This document shows, piece by piece, positions 16,736-25,803 of a stretch of DNA of 64,000 nt. Numbering within the stretch: position 1 is the first letter of the stretch; each line of letters opens with the position of its first letter. The notes beneath the pieces are model-generated. The model was not told the DNA's origin and made no database searches. It worked only from the letters and a program-made list of their open reading frames with translations. A program made the translations under genes and the position numbers. The DNA comes from Lysinibacillus composti (GTDB lineage: Bacteria > Bacillota > Bacilli > Bacillales_A > Planococcaceae). The stretch covers positions 682,001 through 746,000 of the forward strand of contig NZ_JAFBDY010000001.1 in the NCBI RefSeq assembly GCF_016908465.1, read 5' to 3'.

Positions 16736-17057
16736 CAAGAACTATAACTATAATATAATATTTTTGTGATAAAATCAAGTTTTATTTAATTTTATTAATA
16801 GTTTTTTATTATTAAAATCGAGCTAGAAAGTGTTTAACGTTATCATAATGAAAAATCATTTTGTTTTAAATGAGTACAAGTATAAGAGATCAGCCACTTT
16901 GGTTGGTCTCTTTTCTTCTTTCTATAAGAACATCAAAAGGAGTGTAATCCTCCAATACTTAATTCCTAAAAAAAATATGATTTTAAAAAGGGATTTACAG
17001 TTTTTTTTAGAAAAGTTACAAATTTGTGAAATAATGCCTCCTGTTAGTGAATATAAT
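16736..17057. other. AT-rich spacer
   Basis: Upstream region of the SRP RNA gene (minus strand) and of the IclR gene (plus strand). A short open frame from 16830 is not accepted because it runs through the terminator-like hairpin at 16884-16920. Confidence 0.4.
16884..16920 (+). terminator. Orphan terminator-like hairpin
   Basis: GAGATCAGCC pairs with GGTTGGTCTC (two G-U pairs) and is followed by TTTTCTTCTTT. No plus-strand gene ends just before it, so it may be the relic of a lost gene. Confidence 0.45.
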
Positions 17058-17088
17058 TTCACATATAAAACAACGTTTCATATGTGAA
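17058..17088. promoter_or_regulatory. Inverted repeat, candidate IclR operator
   Basis: TTCACATAT and ATATGTGAA are perfect 9-bp arms separated by 13 bases, ending 77 bases before the IclR start. Could be the binding site of the regulator of the catabolic cluster. Confidence 0.45.
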
Positions 17089-17165
17089 TTATTTGAACAG
17101 AAAAATAAGCGTGTGGTCACAGGTCCTGAACTTACTTTTGACCCGCATTTACGAGGAGGAACCAC

Positions 17166-17981
17166 ATGAGTACTACTAAATATTTTGCCCCCTCTGTTGA
17201 ATATGCAGCAAAAATCCTTATTTATCTAAGCAGATATAAAAGCAAACAATCCACTTTAACTGAAATTAGTAAAAATCTAGACATTAATAAGAGTGCTTGT
17301 TTACGAGTGTTAAAAACACTTGAGGCAAATAATTTTGTCTATTATAACTCGGAAACAAAAAAGTATTCGTTAGGTACGTATATTTCAGTTCTCGGAAAGA
17401 GAGTCGGAGAAAACTTGGATTATCTTCGTATCATTAACCAATTTCTTGAAGAAGTTTGTGAACTAACTGGTCTTACGGCAGCACTTGTACAACGGGTGTC
17501 CTTTGATCGGGTTATGTTTATTAGTCAATATCAAACACAGATCCAACCAAGGCTTAGCATATCAGTGGGAAATCGTTTTCCACTAACGGAAGTTTCTTAC
17601 GGAAAATGGATCTTGGCCAATGTTTCAGAAGAGGAAAGAAATTACCACCTTCGAGAAGGATTAAAAAAAGTTACTTCATATACTCGAACGAATCTACAAA
17701 AATATATCGATGAATTGAGTGAAATAAAGAGAAGTAATATTTTAGTCAGCCGTCAAGAATATACGAATAATGTTACCGCAATATCAAGTGCTCTTTATGA
17801 TTGGAAAGGCCAAATACTTGGCATGATTGCGTTAGTTGGCGTTTCATCGCTTATTGACGAAGCGGAGGAACAGCGCCTTTGTACAGTTTTGAAAGAGGTT
17901 ACAAACAGATGCAATGAGCATTTAATACAACTCAAAATTGAAGCTTACGAGTTTCCATATGAATCGAAAATTACCCAATAA
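17166..17981 (+). CDS. IclR family transcriptional regulator of catabolic cluster
   Basis: A 271-residue regulator with an N-terminal winged helix (STLTEISKNLDINKSACLRVLKTLEANNFVYY, about residues 38-70, wing KYSLGTYISVLG) and a C-terminal GAF-like ligand domain. GAGGAGG ribosome-binding site before the ATG. It heads a run of 12 co-directional genes with short gaps, the next start being 30 bases away, so it is the likely pathway regulator responding to the substrate or a CoA intermediate. An inverted repeat at 17058-17088 may be its operator. Confidence 0.9.
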   Translation: MSTTKYFAPSVEYAAKILIYLSRYKSKQSTLTEISKNLDINKSACLRVLKTLEANNFVYYNSETKKYSLGTYISVLGKRVGENLDYLRIINQFLEEVCELTGLTAALVQRVSFDRVMFISQYQTQIQPRLSISVGNRFPLTEVSYGKWILANVSEEERNYHLREGLKKVTSYTRTNLQKYIDELSEIKRSNILVSRQEYTNNVTAISSALYDWKGQILGMIALVGVSSLIDEAEEQRLCTVLKEVTNRCNEHLIQLKIEAYEFPYESKITQ

Positions 17982-18010
17982 GTACATCGTTATATAAGGG
18001 GGAACATGAA

Positions 18011-19648
18011 TTGTTATTGTTAGATAATCCAAAAGGAAGAAGAAAATTAATAGAAGAAGATTTTCTTCATTGGCCTCAAGAAAGATTAGAACAAAGATTA
18101 GCTAAATTCGCAAAAGAGTTTCCAACTAAGATTGCGCTCGTTGATCCGTGGAACCGCTTAACTTATGAAGAACTTGACCATGCCATTAATAATCTTGCTG
18201 TGACCTTTCATCAAAATGGCATACAGAAAAATTCTGTCGTGATGATTCAATTACCTAATGTAGCTGAGTCAATGATTGTTTTCCATGCAGCTTTACGGGC
18301 GGGTGCCATTGTACTTCCGGTTACTCCGATTTATCGCGAAGCCGAGATCAAAACAATTTTAGAGCAGGTCCAACCAGATGTGATTTTTATTCCACAATAT
18401 TTTAAAAATAACGACTACGTTAAAATGCTAGAAAATATCCAGCAACTAAACAATGTTCCAAAAGTAGCGGTTAAGATTCCGAATGAAAGAGATACAGAGG
18501 GAACTAGTTTTATAGAATGGTCTGATTATATAAAAAATCCGAATGCTGAGAGATTAGAAGAAAGAGCATATGACCCAGAAGAATACAGCTTATTAATGTT
18601 TACATCTGGTACTACTTCTAGTCCGAAAGGTGTTTTGCATACTCATGGGACGCTTGGTGTTGCGATTTCTACGTTTGATGGTATTGAAACAACAGGATTT
18701 AATAGTGTATTCCTCGTTCCAAGTCCGGTCACGCATATAACAGGTTTAGTTGTAGGGATCTTAGGTCCAATGAAGCTAGGAGCAACAACAGTCTTCATGC
18801 CAATATGGGATGCGAAAAAGTGTTTGCAAATTATTGAGGATGAAAAATGTTCATATGTGATGGCAGCTACACCATTCCTAAGTCAGTTAATTGATGAGGT
18901 TGAGGCGCAAGGTAAAGGGATGGAAACAATGCGCTATTTCGCATGTGGAGGGGCAGATGTTTCTGAATATTTATTAAGACGTGCCAAATCCATTTTACCT
19001 CATTGTACATTTTCAAGAATTTATGGCTCGACTGAAGCACCAGGAATCTCGAAATTTAAACAAAATTATGATGAAAATAAACGATTCACACATGATGGAA
19101 GACCAACTTCACCTGGTAAAGCAAAAATTAAAGAAGGATCCTATTTGCCAAATGGTAGTGGAGAGTTAATGGTCTATGGTCCACAACTCTTTATTCGCTA
19201 TATAAGCTGGGTTGAAACAGAAAAAGCAATGACCGAGGAATGGTTCTCAACTGGAGACTTGGCACTTTTCGATGAAGACGGTTTCATCCAAATTACTGGT
19301 AGAGAAAAAGACATTATTATTCGAGGAGGTGAAAATTACTCAGCGAAGGAAATTGAAGACATCTTGATTGCACATCCAAAAGTAAAGGATATAGGCATCG
19401 TTGGATATAAAGATGAAGTGATGGGGGAACGGGGTTGTGCTTTTGTTGTGTTAAATCAACGAAATGACACGATTACATTAAGTGATTTAACGAAACTCTT
19501 AGCGGAGAAAAAAGTGGCAAAACAAAAATGGCCAGAGCGATTAGAAGTCGTTGATGCGCTTCCGTATACACATTCCGGAAAACTTCAGAAGTTCATCTTA
19601 CGGGATATGCTGAATAACGAAGTAGCATTGGGAAAATTGATTAATTAA
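18011..19648 (+). CDS. AMP-forming acyl-CoA synthetase / ligase
   Basis: A 545-residue ANL superfamily enzyme that activates a carboxylic acid with ATP and CoA. Motifs: phosphate loop LLMFTSGTTSSPKGVLHTHG (about residues 195-214), YGSTEAPG (A5, about 337), STGDLALFDEDGFIQITGREKDIIIRGG (A7-A8) and the C-terminal catalytic Lys in THSGKLQKF. Start is TTG with GGGGG eight bases upstream. Best guess is an aromatic, alicyclic or medium-chain acid ligase; the cluster implies its acid is imported by the TctABC system. Confidence 0.9.
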   Translation: MLLLDNPKGRRKLIEEDFLHWPQERLEQRLAKFAKEFPTKIALVDPWNRLTYEELDHAINNLAVTFHQNGIQKNSVVMIQLPNVAESMIVFHAALRAGAIVLPVTPIYREAEIKTILEQVQPDVIFIPQYFKNNDYVKMLENIQQLNNVPKVAVKIPNERDTEGTSFIEWSDYIKNPNAERLEERAYDPEEYSLLMFTSGTTSSPKGVLHTHGTLGVAISTFDGIETTGFNSVFLVPSPVTHITGLVVGILGPMKLGATTVFMPIWDAKKCLQIIEDEKCSYVMAATPFLSQLIDEVEAQGKGMETMRYFACGGADVSEYLLRRAKSILPHCTFSRIYGSTEAPGISKFKQNYDENKRFTHDGRPTSPGKAKIKEGSYLPNGSGELMVYGPQLFIRYISWVETEKAMTEEWFSTGDLALFDEDGFIQITGREKDIIIRGGENYSAKEIEDILIAHPKVKDIGIVGYKDEVMGERGCAFVVLNQRNDTITLSDLTKLLAEKKVAKQKWPERLEVVDALPYTHSGKLQKFILRDMLNNEVALGKLIN

Positions 19649-19693
19649 AGAAAGAGAAATGAGATCTGGATAGAAAATAGGGGAGGAATTTAT

Positions 19694-20731
19694 TTGAAAA
19701 AATGGATTTTAATGATTTGTTTAGTATTAGTTGCGGCAATTGTAAGCGCTTGTAGCGGTGGCGGCAGTTCATCGTCTTCTCAATCAACAGGAAATGACAA
19801 AACGGAGACATCTACTAAACCATCTAGTGAATCAACTGAAGCGTCAGATGAATATGCAAATTATCCAGAAAAGCCAATTGAATTTATCGTTCAATATGGT
19901 GCTGGGGGAGCAACTGACTTAGTGTACCGTCCAGTATTACAACGTATGGAAAAAGAGTTAGGTGGCACAATCGTTGTTCAAAATATTACGGAAGGTGGAG
20001 GAATTCAAGGGGCTAAAAAATTAGCTGATGCTAAGCCAGATGGTTATACAGCTGGGGTATTATCAGCAGGTCAAACAGTCATGGCACCTTTATTCCGTGA
20101 AGTTCCTGTTGGGTTAGAAGATTATGAAATTGTTGGTTCTGTTGGGGCTTATTTATACGGCATCATTGCACCAAAAGATGCGCCTTACGATGATTTTGAA
20201 GGATTTTTATCTTATGTGAAAGAGAATAGTGGGCATCTTGTTGCTTCTACAATTCCTTCTAATGTATATGAAATTTTCTATACATGGTTACGTAATGAGC
20301 ATGGTGTTGAATTTAGTACGATTCCATTTGATTCCGCAACAGATACTTCAATGGCGGTGCAAAATGGTTCTGCAGATTTCAGTGTTGGTTTAACTTCAGT
20401 TGACAATTCTCGTATTGAAAATGGTGACATTAAGTTTATTGCTCCTCTTGGGGATCTTCGTTGGCCTGTAGCGCCAGATGTACCAACATTACAAGAGCAA
20501 GGGTACGACGATGTAATGGTTGCAACGATCTTAGGAATTGGATTACCTAAAGGCACACCAGAACCAATCGTGAAAAAGTGGGAAGATGCATTAAAAGCGA
20601 CACTTGAAGATCCTGAAATTGTTGAACTTTTACAAAGTCTATCAACTGAACCGTCATTCAAAACAGGTAAGGATTTTGAAGATTATTTACTTAATTTAGA
20701 TCAATCATTTAAAACAATGGTTGGCAAATAA
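19694..20731 (+). CDS. tctC: Tripartite tricarboxylate transporter substrate-binding lipoprotein (TctC)
   Basis: A 345-residue extracellular binding protein. Lipoprotein signal peptide with lipobox VSAC (cysteine at about residue 20), then a Ser/Thr-rich linker and the Bug/TctC fold starting YPEKPIEFIVQYGAGGATDLVYRP. TTG start with GGGAGGA upstream. It captures a carboxylate for TctB/TctA, encoded after the next gene. Placement inside an acyl-CoA pathway suggests that its ligand is the acid later activated by the ligase. Confidence 0.92.
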   Translation: MKKWILMICLVLVAAIVSACSGGGSSSSSQSTGNDKTETSTKPSSESTEASDEYANYPEKPIEFIVQYGAGGATDLVYRPVLQRMEKELGGTIVVQNITEGGGIQGAKKLADAKPDGYTAGVLSAGQTVMAPLFREVPVGLEDYEIVGSVGAYLYGIIAPKDAPYDDFEGFLSYVKENSGHLVASTIPSNVYEIFYTWLRNEHGVEFSTIPFDSATDTSMAVQNGSADFSVGLTSVDNSRIENGDIKFIAPLGDLRWPVAPDVPTLQEQGYDDVMVATILGIGLPKGTPEPIVKKWEDALKATLEDPEIVELLQSLSTEPSFKTGKDFEDYLLNLDQSFKTMVGK

Positions 20732-20748
20732 GGGTAGGAGGTACGTGC

Positions 20749-21855
20749 ATGAACTTTGATTACTCAGATGATCATAAGTTATTACAAAATTCCATTGGAA
20801 ACCTACTTCAAAAAAAATTCCCGATTACGTTTAGTCGGGAATTCCTTGAAAAAGGGGACGATGTGATTTCAAAAGAACTAGTTAGAACGTTAGTAGAACA
20901 AGGTTTGCTAGGATTCCTTTTTGAGGATCCTAGCAACATAAATGAAGGCTTAGTCTATTCCATATTAACAGCTTTAGAGGCTGGTAGAGTTTCATTACCT
21001 CTACCACTCGTAGAAACCCATGTGACATCTTATATATTAAATAAGTTTGCTGCAGATAGTGAGCATAATGATGCTTTAAGTAGTGGGAAGAGCCTTTATA
21101 CCATTGGATGGAAAAATATAGATGTGAAACAATCTGTTAATAATACGATCTCAGGTAAAGTTGCTTTTGTTCCTTTTGCAAAAAGTGCTGACTTTATGTT
21201 AATTCAACTTGAAGATCATCTCCTGTTCGTCGATTTAAAGGATGAATCGGTGAAAACGAAAAAAGTAAAATCGATGGACCAAACGTATCCACTTTATGAA
21301 GTAGAAATAAATGATTATAAATTACAAGATTCAAATGTCGTGACAAAAGGAGATGCCAATGAACTTTCTACGGTCATGAATCAAATTGCTACACTGTTAT
21401 CCAGTGCCGAAATCATTGGTGCAAGTAGTCAAATTTTAGATATGACTGTGGAGTATACAAAGGAACGCAAACAGTTCGGCCAGGAGATTGCAAAATTCCA
21501 AGCAATCAAACATAAAGCGGCAGAAATGTATGTCCTGCTAGAAAGTTCAAAAGCCGCATTAAAATATGCTAGCTGTGTATTTTCAACGAATATGACGGAT
21601 GAATATGAAAAAGTAACGCATCTATTAAAATCTTATACTTCTGATTGCTGTAATGAGCTCATGGGGTTATCCATTCAACTACATGGTGGGATAGGATTTA
21701 CATGGGAAAGTGACGTACACCTATATTACAAGCGTGCTCGTCGAATCTCAGTGATGTATGGGGATATATACGAACATCGTGAAAAACTTTTCCAAGAAAT
21801 TTTACAGTTGACTAAAGAAAGTGCTCAAAGTGAAAAAGATCGTATTAAAAGTTAA
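20749..21855 (+). CDS. Acyl-CoA dehydrogenase, small-subunit type
   Basis: A 368-residue FAD-dependent acyl-CoA dehydrogenase family protein. The C-terminal domain contains TKERKQFGQEIAKFQAIKHKAAEMY (about residues 227-250) and QLHGGIGFTWESDVHLYYKRARR. It ends in YGDIYEHREKL, where typical members carry the YEGTSEIQ region, and the N-terminal FAD-loop motifs are degenerate. This pattern is seen in the partner chain of heteromeric enzymes such as pimeloyl-CoA or steroid side-chain dehydrogenases. I infer a pair with the protein encoded at 25804-26985. It sits between tctC and tctB. Confidence 0.85.
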   Translation: MNFDYSDDHKLLQNSIGNLLQKKFPITFSREFLEKGDDVISKELVRTLVEQGLLGFLFEDPSNINEGLVYSILTALEAGRVSLPLPLVETHVTSYILNKFAADSEHNDALSSGKSLYTIGWKNIDVKQSVNNTISGKVAFVPFAKSADFMLIQLEDHLLFVDLKDESVKTKKVKSMDQTYPLYEVEINDYKLQDSNVVTKGDANELSTVMNQIATLLSSAEIIGASSQILDMTVEYTKERKQFGQEIAKFQAIKHKAAEMYVLLESSKAALKYASCVFSTNMTDEYEKVTHLLKSYTSDCCNELMGLSIQLHGGIGFTWESDVHLYYKRARRISVMYGDIYEHREKLFQEILQLTKESAQSEKDRIKS

Positions 21856-21890
21856 CGTAATAAATTTGCGTTAGAGAAGAGGTGGGGAGA

Positions 21891-22385
21891 TTGAACTTGC
21901 AAAAATTAAATGCCTCATTTTACCAAGGATTATTTCTCGTTGTATTTGCTCTATTCTTCATCGCTGTTACCCCTGCACAAATTGATTTATATGAAGGATC
22001 TGATGCCCTTTCACCAAGGTTTATACCATATATCGTATTAACGATTATTGGATTCTTCGGAATTATTCTCATACTCCAATCATTTAAAAAAGAGAATGTG
22101 GAAACACAACAAGAAAATGAGAGTGAAGAAGGGAAAGGTCAAAAGAGTTTACGAGACTTATTGATATTTATTGGGGTATGTATATTCATTCTATTGGCGT
22201 CCGAATTTATTGGGTACACATTTGCTGCGATTATTGCTTTAATCGCTACACTTATTGCGTTTAAAGTGAGACCGCTTTATAAGGTTATTTTGATTGGTGT
22301 GATTGTGCCTATTCTTATTGAGCTTTTATATCGAGCGCTTGAAATTTATTTACCACTTGGATTCTGGGAAAACATTCTTTATTAA
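21891..22385 (+). CDS. tctB: Tripartite tricarboxylate transporter small membrane subunit (TctB)
   Basis: A 164-residue membrane protein with four hydrophobic segments (about residues 10-30, 43-62, 87-107, 110-160), the layout of TctB. Conserved start region YQGLFLVVFALFF and DALSPRFIPYIV. TTG 21891 is preferred (GAGGTG eight bases upstream); a GTG nine bases earlier is possible. Works with TctC and TctA to import an organic acid using an ion gradient. Confidence 0.85.
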   Translation: MNLQKLNASFYQGLFLVVFALFFIAVTPAQIDLYEGSDALSPRFIPYIVLTIIGFFGIILILQSFKKENVETQQENESEEGKGQKSLRDLLIFIGVCIFILLASEFIGYTFAAIIALIATLIAFKVRPLYKVILIGVIVPILIELLYRALEIYLPLGFWENILY

Positions 22386-22411
22386 GAATAGATCAAGCGT
22401 AAAGGGGTGAA

Positions 22412-23905
22412 ATGATGGATTTACTCTTAGAAGCGTTTAAGGAATTTTTTATTCTAGAAAATTTACTATTAATTCCCTTGGCATTAATTGCAGGGCAAAT
22501 TTTAGGTGCGATACCTGGAATGAGTTCCATAATGGCGATTGCGATTGTTATTCCATTTACATATGGACTATCACCCGTTACAGCCGTAACACTTTTAATG
22601 TCTTTTTATAAAGGAGGTTTATCTGGTGGTTCGATTGCTTCTATATTAATTGGAACACCAGGTACGGCTGCTGCAGCTGCTACATCATTAGATGGGTATC
22701 CATTGGCGAAAGAGGGGAAAGCTGGGAAGGCACTTGAGACAGCACAAATTGCCTCAGCTTTAGGTTCTCTTTTCTCGGATATTTTATTAATTTCAATCAT
22801 TGGTTTTATGGCACAAATCGCATTAAATATGACATCGCCAGAATTGTTGTTAATTGTCGTATTTGCGATGTTAACAGTAGGTTCATTTACGGCAGGTAAC
22901 CCGATTAAAGGGTTTGCGAGCGCACTGCTTGGTATATTCTTTTCCCTTTTAGGTCCAGATCCAACGACAGGTTTACCTAGATATAGTTTTGGCGTTCTAG
23001 AATTGGAAGCAAAACTAGATATAGTCCCTGTTCTATTAGGGGTTCTTGCATTATCTGAAGTTTTTTATGAAGTATATTACAAGAAAATGCAAAGTAAAGA
23101 GGGTCATCTTCCAGTTCCGAAAAATAAATCGGATGGTCGTATGACTTGGCAGGACTTTAAAGATACCGGCCCAACAACATTCCAATCCAGTGTGATTGGG
23201 GCGTTTATAGGAATGATGCCTGGATTAGGTCCAACAATTGGTGCGTTTTTATCACATAGTGCGGCAAAAAGAACAGCAAAAGATCCCGAAAAGCTTGGGA
23301 AAGGATCTTTATCTGGTGTTGCAGCAGCTGAAGCAGGGAATAACGCAGTGGCTGGAGCAAACCTTGTTCCGTTATTTAGTTTCGGAATTCCAGGGGACGC
23401 AGAGGCAGCCCTTGTTCTAAGTGCTTTAATGTTACATGGTCTCACAGTTGGACCACAATTATTTGTTTCTGATGGTCCACTAGTTTATGGGATTTTTATT
23501 AGTTTGATTGTAGCTGATATTGTCTTAATTTTCCTAGGATTATACATGGTTCGATATTTTGCAAAACCTTTAACTAAAATCTCTACACGTTACTTATATC
23601 CGACAGTTATCATTTTAATGCTAGCGGGTACTTTCGGTGTGACACGTAGTATGTTCGGATTAATGGTGTTAGTGGCATTTGGTTTAATTGGATTTGTCAT
23701 GAAGATGAATGGCTTTTCAGTTCCAGCCTTTATTATTGGATTTATTTTAGGTGCACCACTTGAAGGCTGGCTTCAACGTTCATATGTCATGGTCAAAAAT
23801 GATGCATCTATACTATTAAAACCGAGTTTCATCATTACTGCATTGATTCTAATTGGGATTGCAATTTTTATGAAAAAAGTTTCAAAGAAATCTGTACCTG
23901 AATAA
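22412..23905 (+). CDS. tctA: Tripartite tricarboxylate transporter large membrane subunit (TctA)
   Basis: A 497-residue membrane protein with about 11-12 helices. Signature GQILGAIPGMSSIMAIAI (about residues 28-45), IASILIGTPGTAAAAATSLDGYPLAKEGKAG and the second repeat GMMPGLGPTIGAFLSHSAAKR plus LFSFGIPGDAEAALVLSAL are all present. Start may be the second ATG, three bases later, which has better spacing from AAGGGGTGA. Only 26 bases after tctB. The next gene follows by 20 bases. Confidence 0.94.
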   Translation: MMDLLLEAFKEFFILENLLLIPLALIAGQILGAIPGMSSIMAIAIVIPFTYGLSPVTAVTLLMSFYKGGLSGGSIASILIGTPGTAAAAATSLDGYPLAKEGKAGKALETAQIASALGSLFSDILLISIIGFMAQIALNMTSPELLLIVVFAMLTVGSFTAGNPIKGFASALLGIFFSLLGPDPTTGLPRYSFGVLELEAKLDIVPVLLGVLALSEVFYEVYYKKMQSKEGHLPVPKNKSDGRMTWQDFKDTGPTTFQSSVIGAFIGMMPGLGPTIGAFLSHSAAKRTAKDPEKLGKGSLSGVAAAEAGNNAVAGANLVPLFSFGIPGDAEAALVLSALMLHGLTVGPQLFVSDGPLVYGIFISLIVADIVLIFLGLYMVRYFAKPLTKISTRYLYPTVIILMLAGTFGVTRSMFGLMVLVAFGLIGFVMKMNGFSVPAFIIGFILGAPLEGWLQRSYVMVKNDASILLKPSFIITALILIGIAIFMKKVSKKSVPE

Positions 23906-23925
23906 TTAACCTGGAGGCGTTCATT

Positions 23926-24948
23926 ATTAAGGCTTGGGTATTACAAGAATTTGACGGTCCGGCTAGCATGAAATTACAAGATGTTCCTTCCGCTAAGATA
24001 AAAATGAGCGAAGTTCGTATCCAAATCAAAGCGTGTGGCTTAAACAACAAAGATCTATTCATTTCAAAAGGCGTCTATTTCCGCACGATGTCACCGCCTC
24101 TGACTTTAGGAAGTGATATCGCCGGGATTGTTGTTGAGATTGGGCAGGAAGTGACAAATTTTAAGATTGGCGATCGAGTTGTTGTTTCACCCATTATCGG
24201 ATGTGGTGATTGCGAGCAATGCTTGCGCGAAGAAGAAAACAAGTGTAATAGATACGAATCTGCATTAGGTGGGTTAGCTGAAGAGTTTGTGATTTCTCAA
24301 AATCAATTATTAAAAATCCCTGACAACTTTGATTACGCAGATGCGGCGGCTTTACCAATTGCGTATTTAACGGCTTGGAACATGCTTTACAACAAAGCCA
24401 AAGTGACAAAGAAGGACACAGTGCTCTTTTGGGGCGGGACTAGTGGCGTTGGTACGGCTGGAATTCTACTATTCAATCAATACCAAAATACAATCGCTAT
24501 TGCTGGTAGCGAAGAAAAAGTAGAAAAGTTGAAATCGCTTGGCGTCAAACACGTGATTAATTATAAAAATGAAGATGTGTATGAACGAGTGATGGCATTA
24601 ACGAAGGATGAAGGGGTCGATGTAATCTTTGACCCAGTTGGTAAAGCAGCCTGGTCAAAAAACCTTGACCTCTTAAAAAATAATGGTCGACATGTAAACT
24701 GTGCGAGAAGTTCAGGTGCAGAGGCAACCATTGATTTAGGAAAATTATTTGCAAAACAAATAGCGATATACGGAGCGAAATCTGGTACGAAAAAGGATTT
24801 ACAAAATGTCATGGATCATCTTAAGCGGATTCATAAAAAGCCAATTATCGATAAAACATTTTTCTTTAAGCAAGCAAAAGATGCGTTGCACTACCTTGAA
24901 AATGAGCGGCAATTAGGAAAAGTAGTCGTAATAAATGAATCCAAATAG
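23926..24948 (+). CDS. Zinc-type MDR alcohol dehydrogenase / quinone reductase-like; apparent ATT start
   Basis: Medium-chain dehydrogenase, about 340 residues. The family N-terminus 'MKAWVLQEFDGPASMKLQDVP' is fully present in frame, but the first codon is ATT (23926); GGAGG lies eight bases upstream at the ideal distance. The first ATG is at 23968, 14 codons later, and would remove the first beta strand. Motifs: GSDIAGIVVEIG, structural zinc cysteines in GCGDCEQCLREEENKC (about residues 100-115), and Rossmann WGGTSGVGTAGI. Probably oxidises or reduces a pathway intermediate. Either a true non-AUG start or a start-codon mutation. Confidence 0.85.
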   Translation: MKAWVLQEFDGPASMKLQDVPSAKIKMSEVRIQIKACGLNNKDLFISKGVYFRTMSPPLTLGSDIAGIVVEIGQEVTNFKIGDRVVVSPIIGCGDCEQCLREEENKCNRYESALGGLAEEFVISQNQLLKIPDNFDYADAAALPIAYLTAWNMLYNKAKVTKKDTVLFWGGTSGVGTAGILLFNQYQNTIAIAGSEEKVEKLKSLGVKHVINYKNEDVYERVMALTKDEGVDVIFDPVGKAAWSKNLDLLKNNGRHVNCARSSGAEATIDLGKLFAKQIAIYGAKSGTKKDLQNVMDHLKRIHKKPIIDKTFFFKQAKDALHYLENERQLGKVVVINESK

Positions 24949-24958
24949 GGGGATGAAA

Positions 24959-25798
24959 ATGGAATTTGAAACGATTATTTATAAAAAAGAAGGTCCAATT
25001 GCACGAATTATTATGAACCGACCAGAAAAGCGTAATGCGCAAAATGGTCGAATGATTGAAGAAATGGATACTGCCTTTGTTGATGCAGAAAGAGATAGTG
25101 AGATTCGCGTAGTAGTTTTATCAGGCGCAGGGAAAACGTTTTGCGCTGGGCATGATTTAAAACTATATCCCGTAGAAGAAGGGGCAATCAATCGTCCGCC
25201 AAATATTGAAGGAAAATGGTATTACGAACGAGATTACTTTTATGATAAATTACTGCGTTCTTGGCGTTTAAAAAAACCAGTTATTGCACAAGTCCAAGGC
25301 CATGCATTAGCAGCAGGTTTTATGATCGCGAATATGTGCGATTTAGTTGTTGCTTCAGACGATGCACAGTTTGGGGATCCTGTTGTACGTATGGGAGCTG
25401 CAGCAGCAGAAATATTGTGTCATCCATGGGTATTGCCACCAAGGATTGCGAAGGAAATGCTATTTACAGGAAATTATATTACTGCCCAAAGAGCCTATGA
25501 ATTAGGTATGGTGAACCATGTCGTTCCATTAGAGGAACTTGAGAATACAGTGACACAGTTAGCGGAGCATATTTCAAAAATGCCACCGTTTACCGTTTCA
25601 ATTATTAAAAACTCCATCAATCGTACGATGGATATGCAAGGATTTGAAAATTCATTGAATGCCCACTTTGACACACATGTTATGTCCCATTGGTCGGATG
25701 AAGCACAAACATACTTTGAACAAAGTCGCCGCGAAAGTAAAAGTATTAAAGAATTCATTACAAATCGTGATGACAAATTTGTATCCAAGGAGGGGTGA
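24959..25798 (+). CDS. Enoyl-CoA hydratase/isomerase family protein (first)
   Basis: A 279-residue crotonase-fold protein. Oxyanion-hole segments FCAGHDLKLYP (about residues 58-68) and QGHALAAGFMIANMCDLVVAS. The residue at the hydratase acidic position region reads GDPVVRMGAAAAEI, so the precise reaction (hydration, isomerisation or ring/thioester chemistry) is not fixed. Start at ATG 24959 with AGGGGG seven bases upstream; the frame back to 24935 would overlap the previous gene. Its stop overlaps the ribosome-binding region of the next gene, so they are co-translated. Confidence 0.9.
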   Translation: MEFETIIYKKEGPIARIIMNRPEKRNAQNGRMIEEMDTAFVDAERDSEIRVVVLSGAGKTFCAGHDLKLYPVEEGAINRPPNIEGKWYYERDYFYDKLLRSWRLKKPVIAQVQGHALAAGFMIANMCDLVVASDDAQFGDPVVRMGAAAAEILCHPWVLPPRIAKEMLFTGNYITAQRAYELGMVNHVVPLEELENTVTQLAEHISKMPPFTVSIIKNSINRTMDMQGFENSLNAHFDTHVMSHWSDEAQTYFEQSRRESKSIKEFITNRDDKFVSKEG

Positions 25799-25803
25799 GG
25801 AAG

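Noticed and set aside
16830..17087. 85-codon frame before the IclR gene
   Set aside because: It runs through a terminator-like hairpin and the inverted repeat at 17058, has no ribosome-binding site and has a low-complexity, AT-driven composition.
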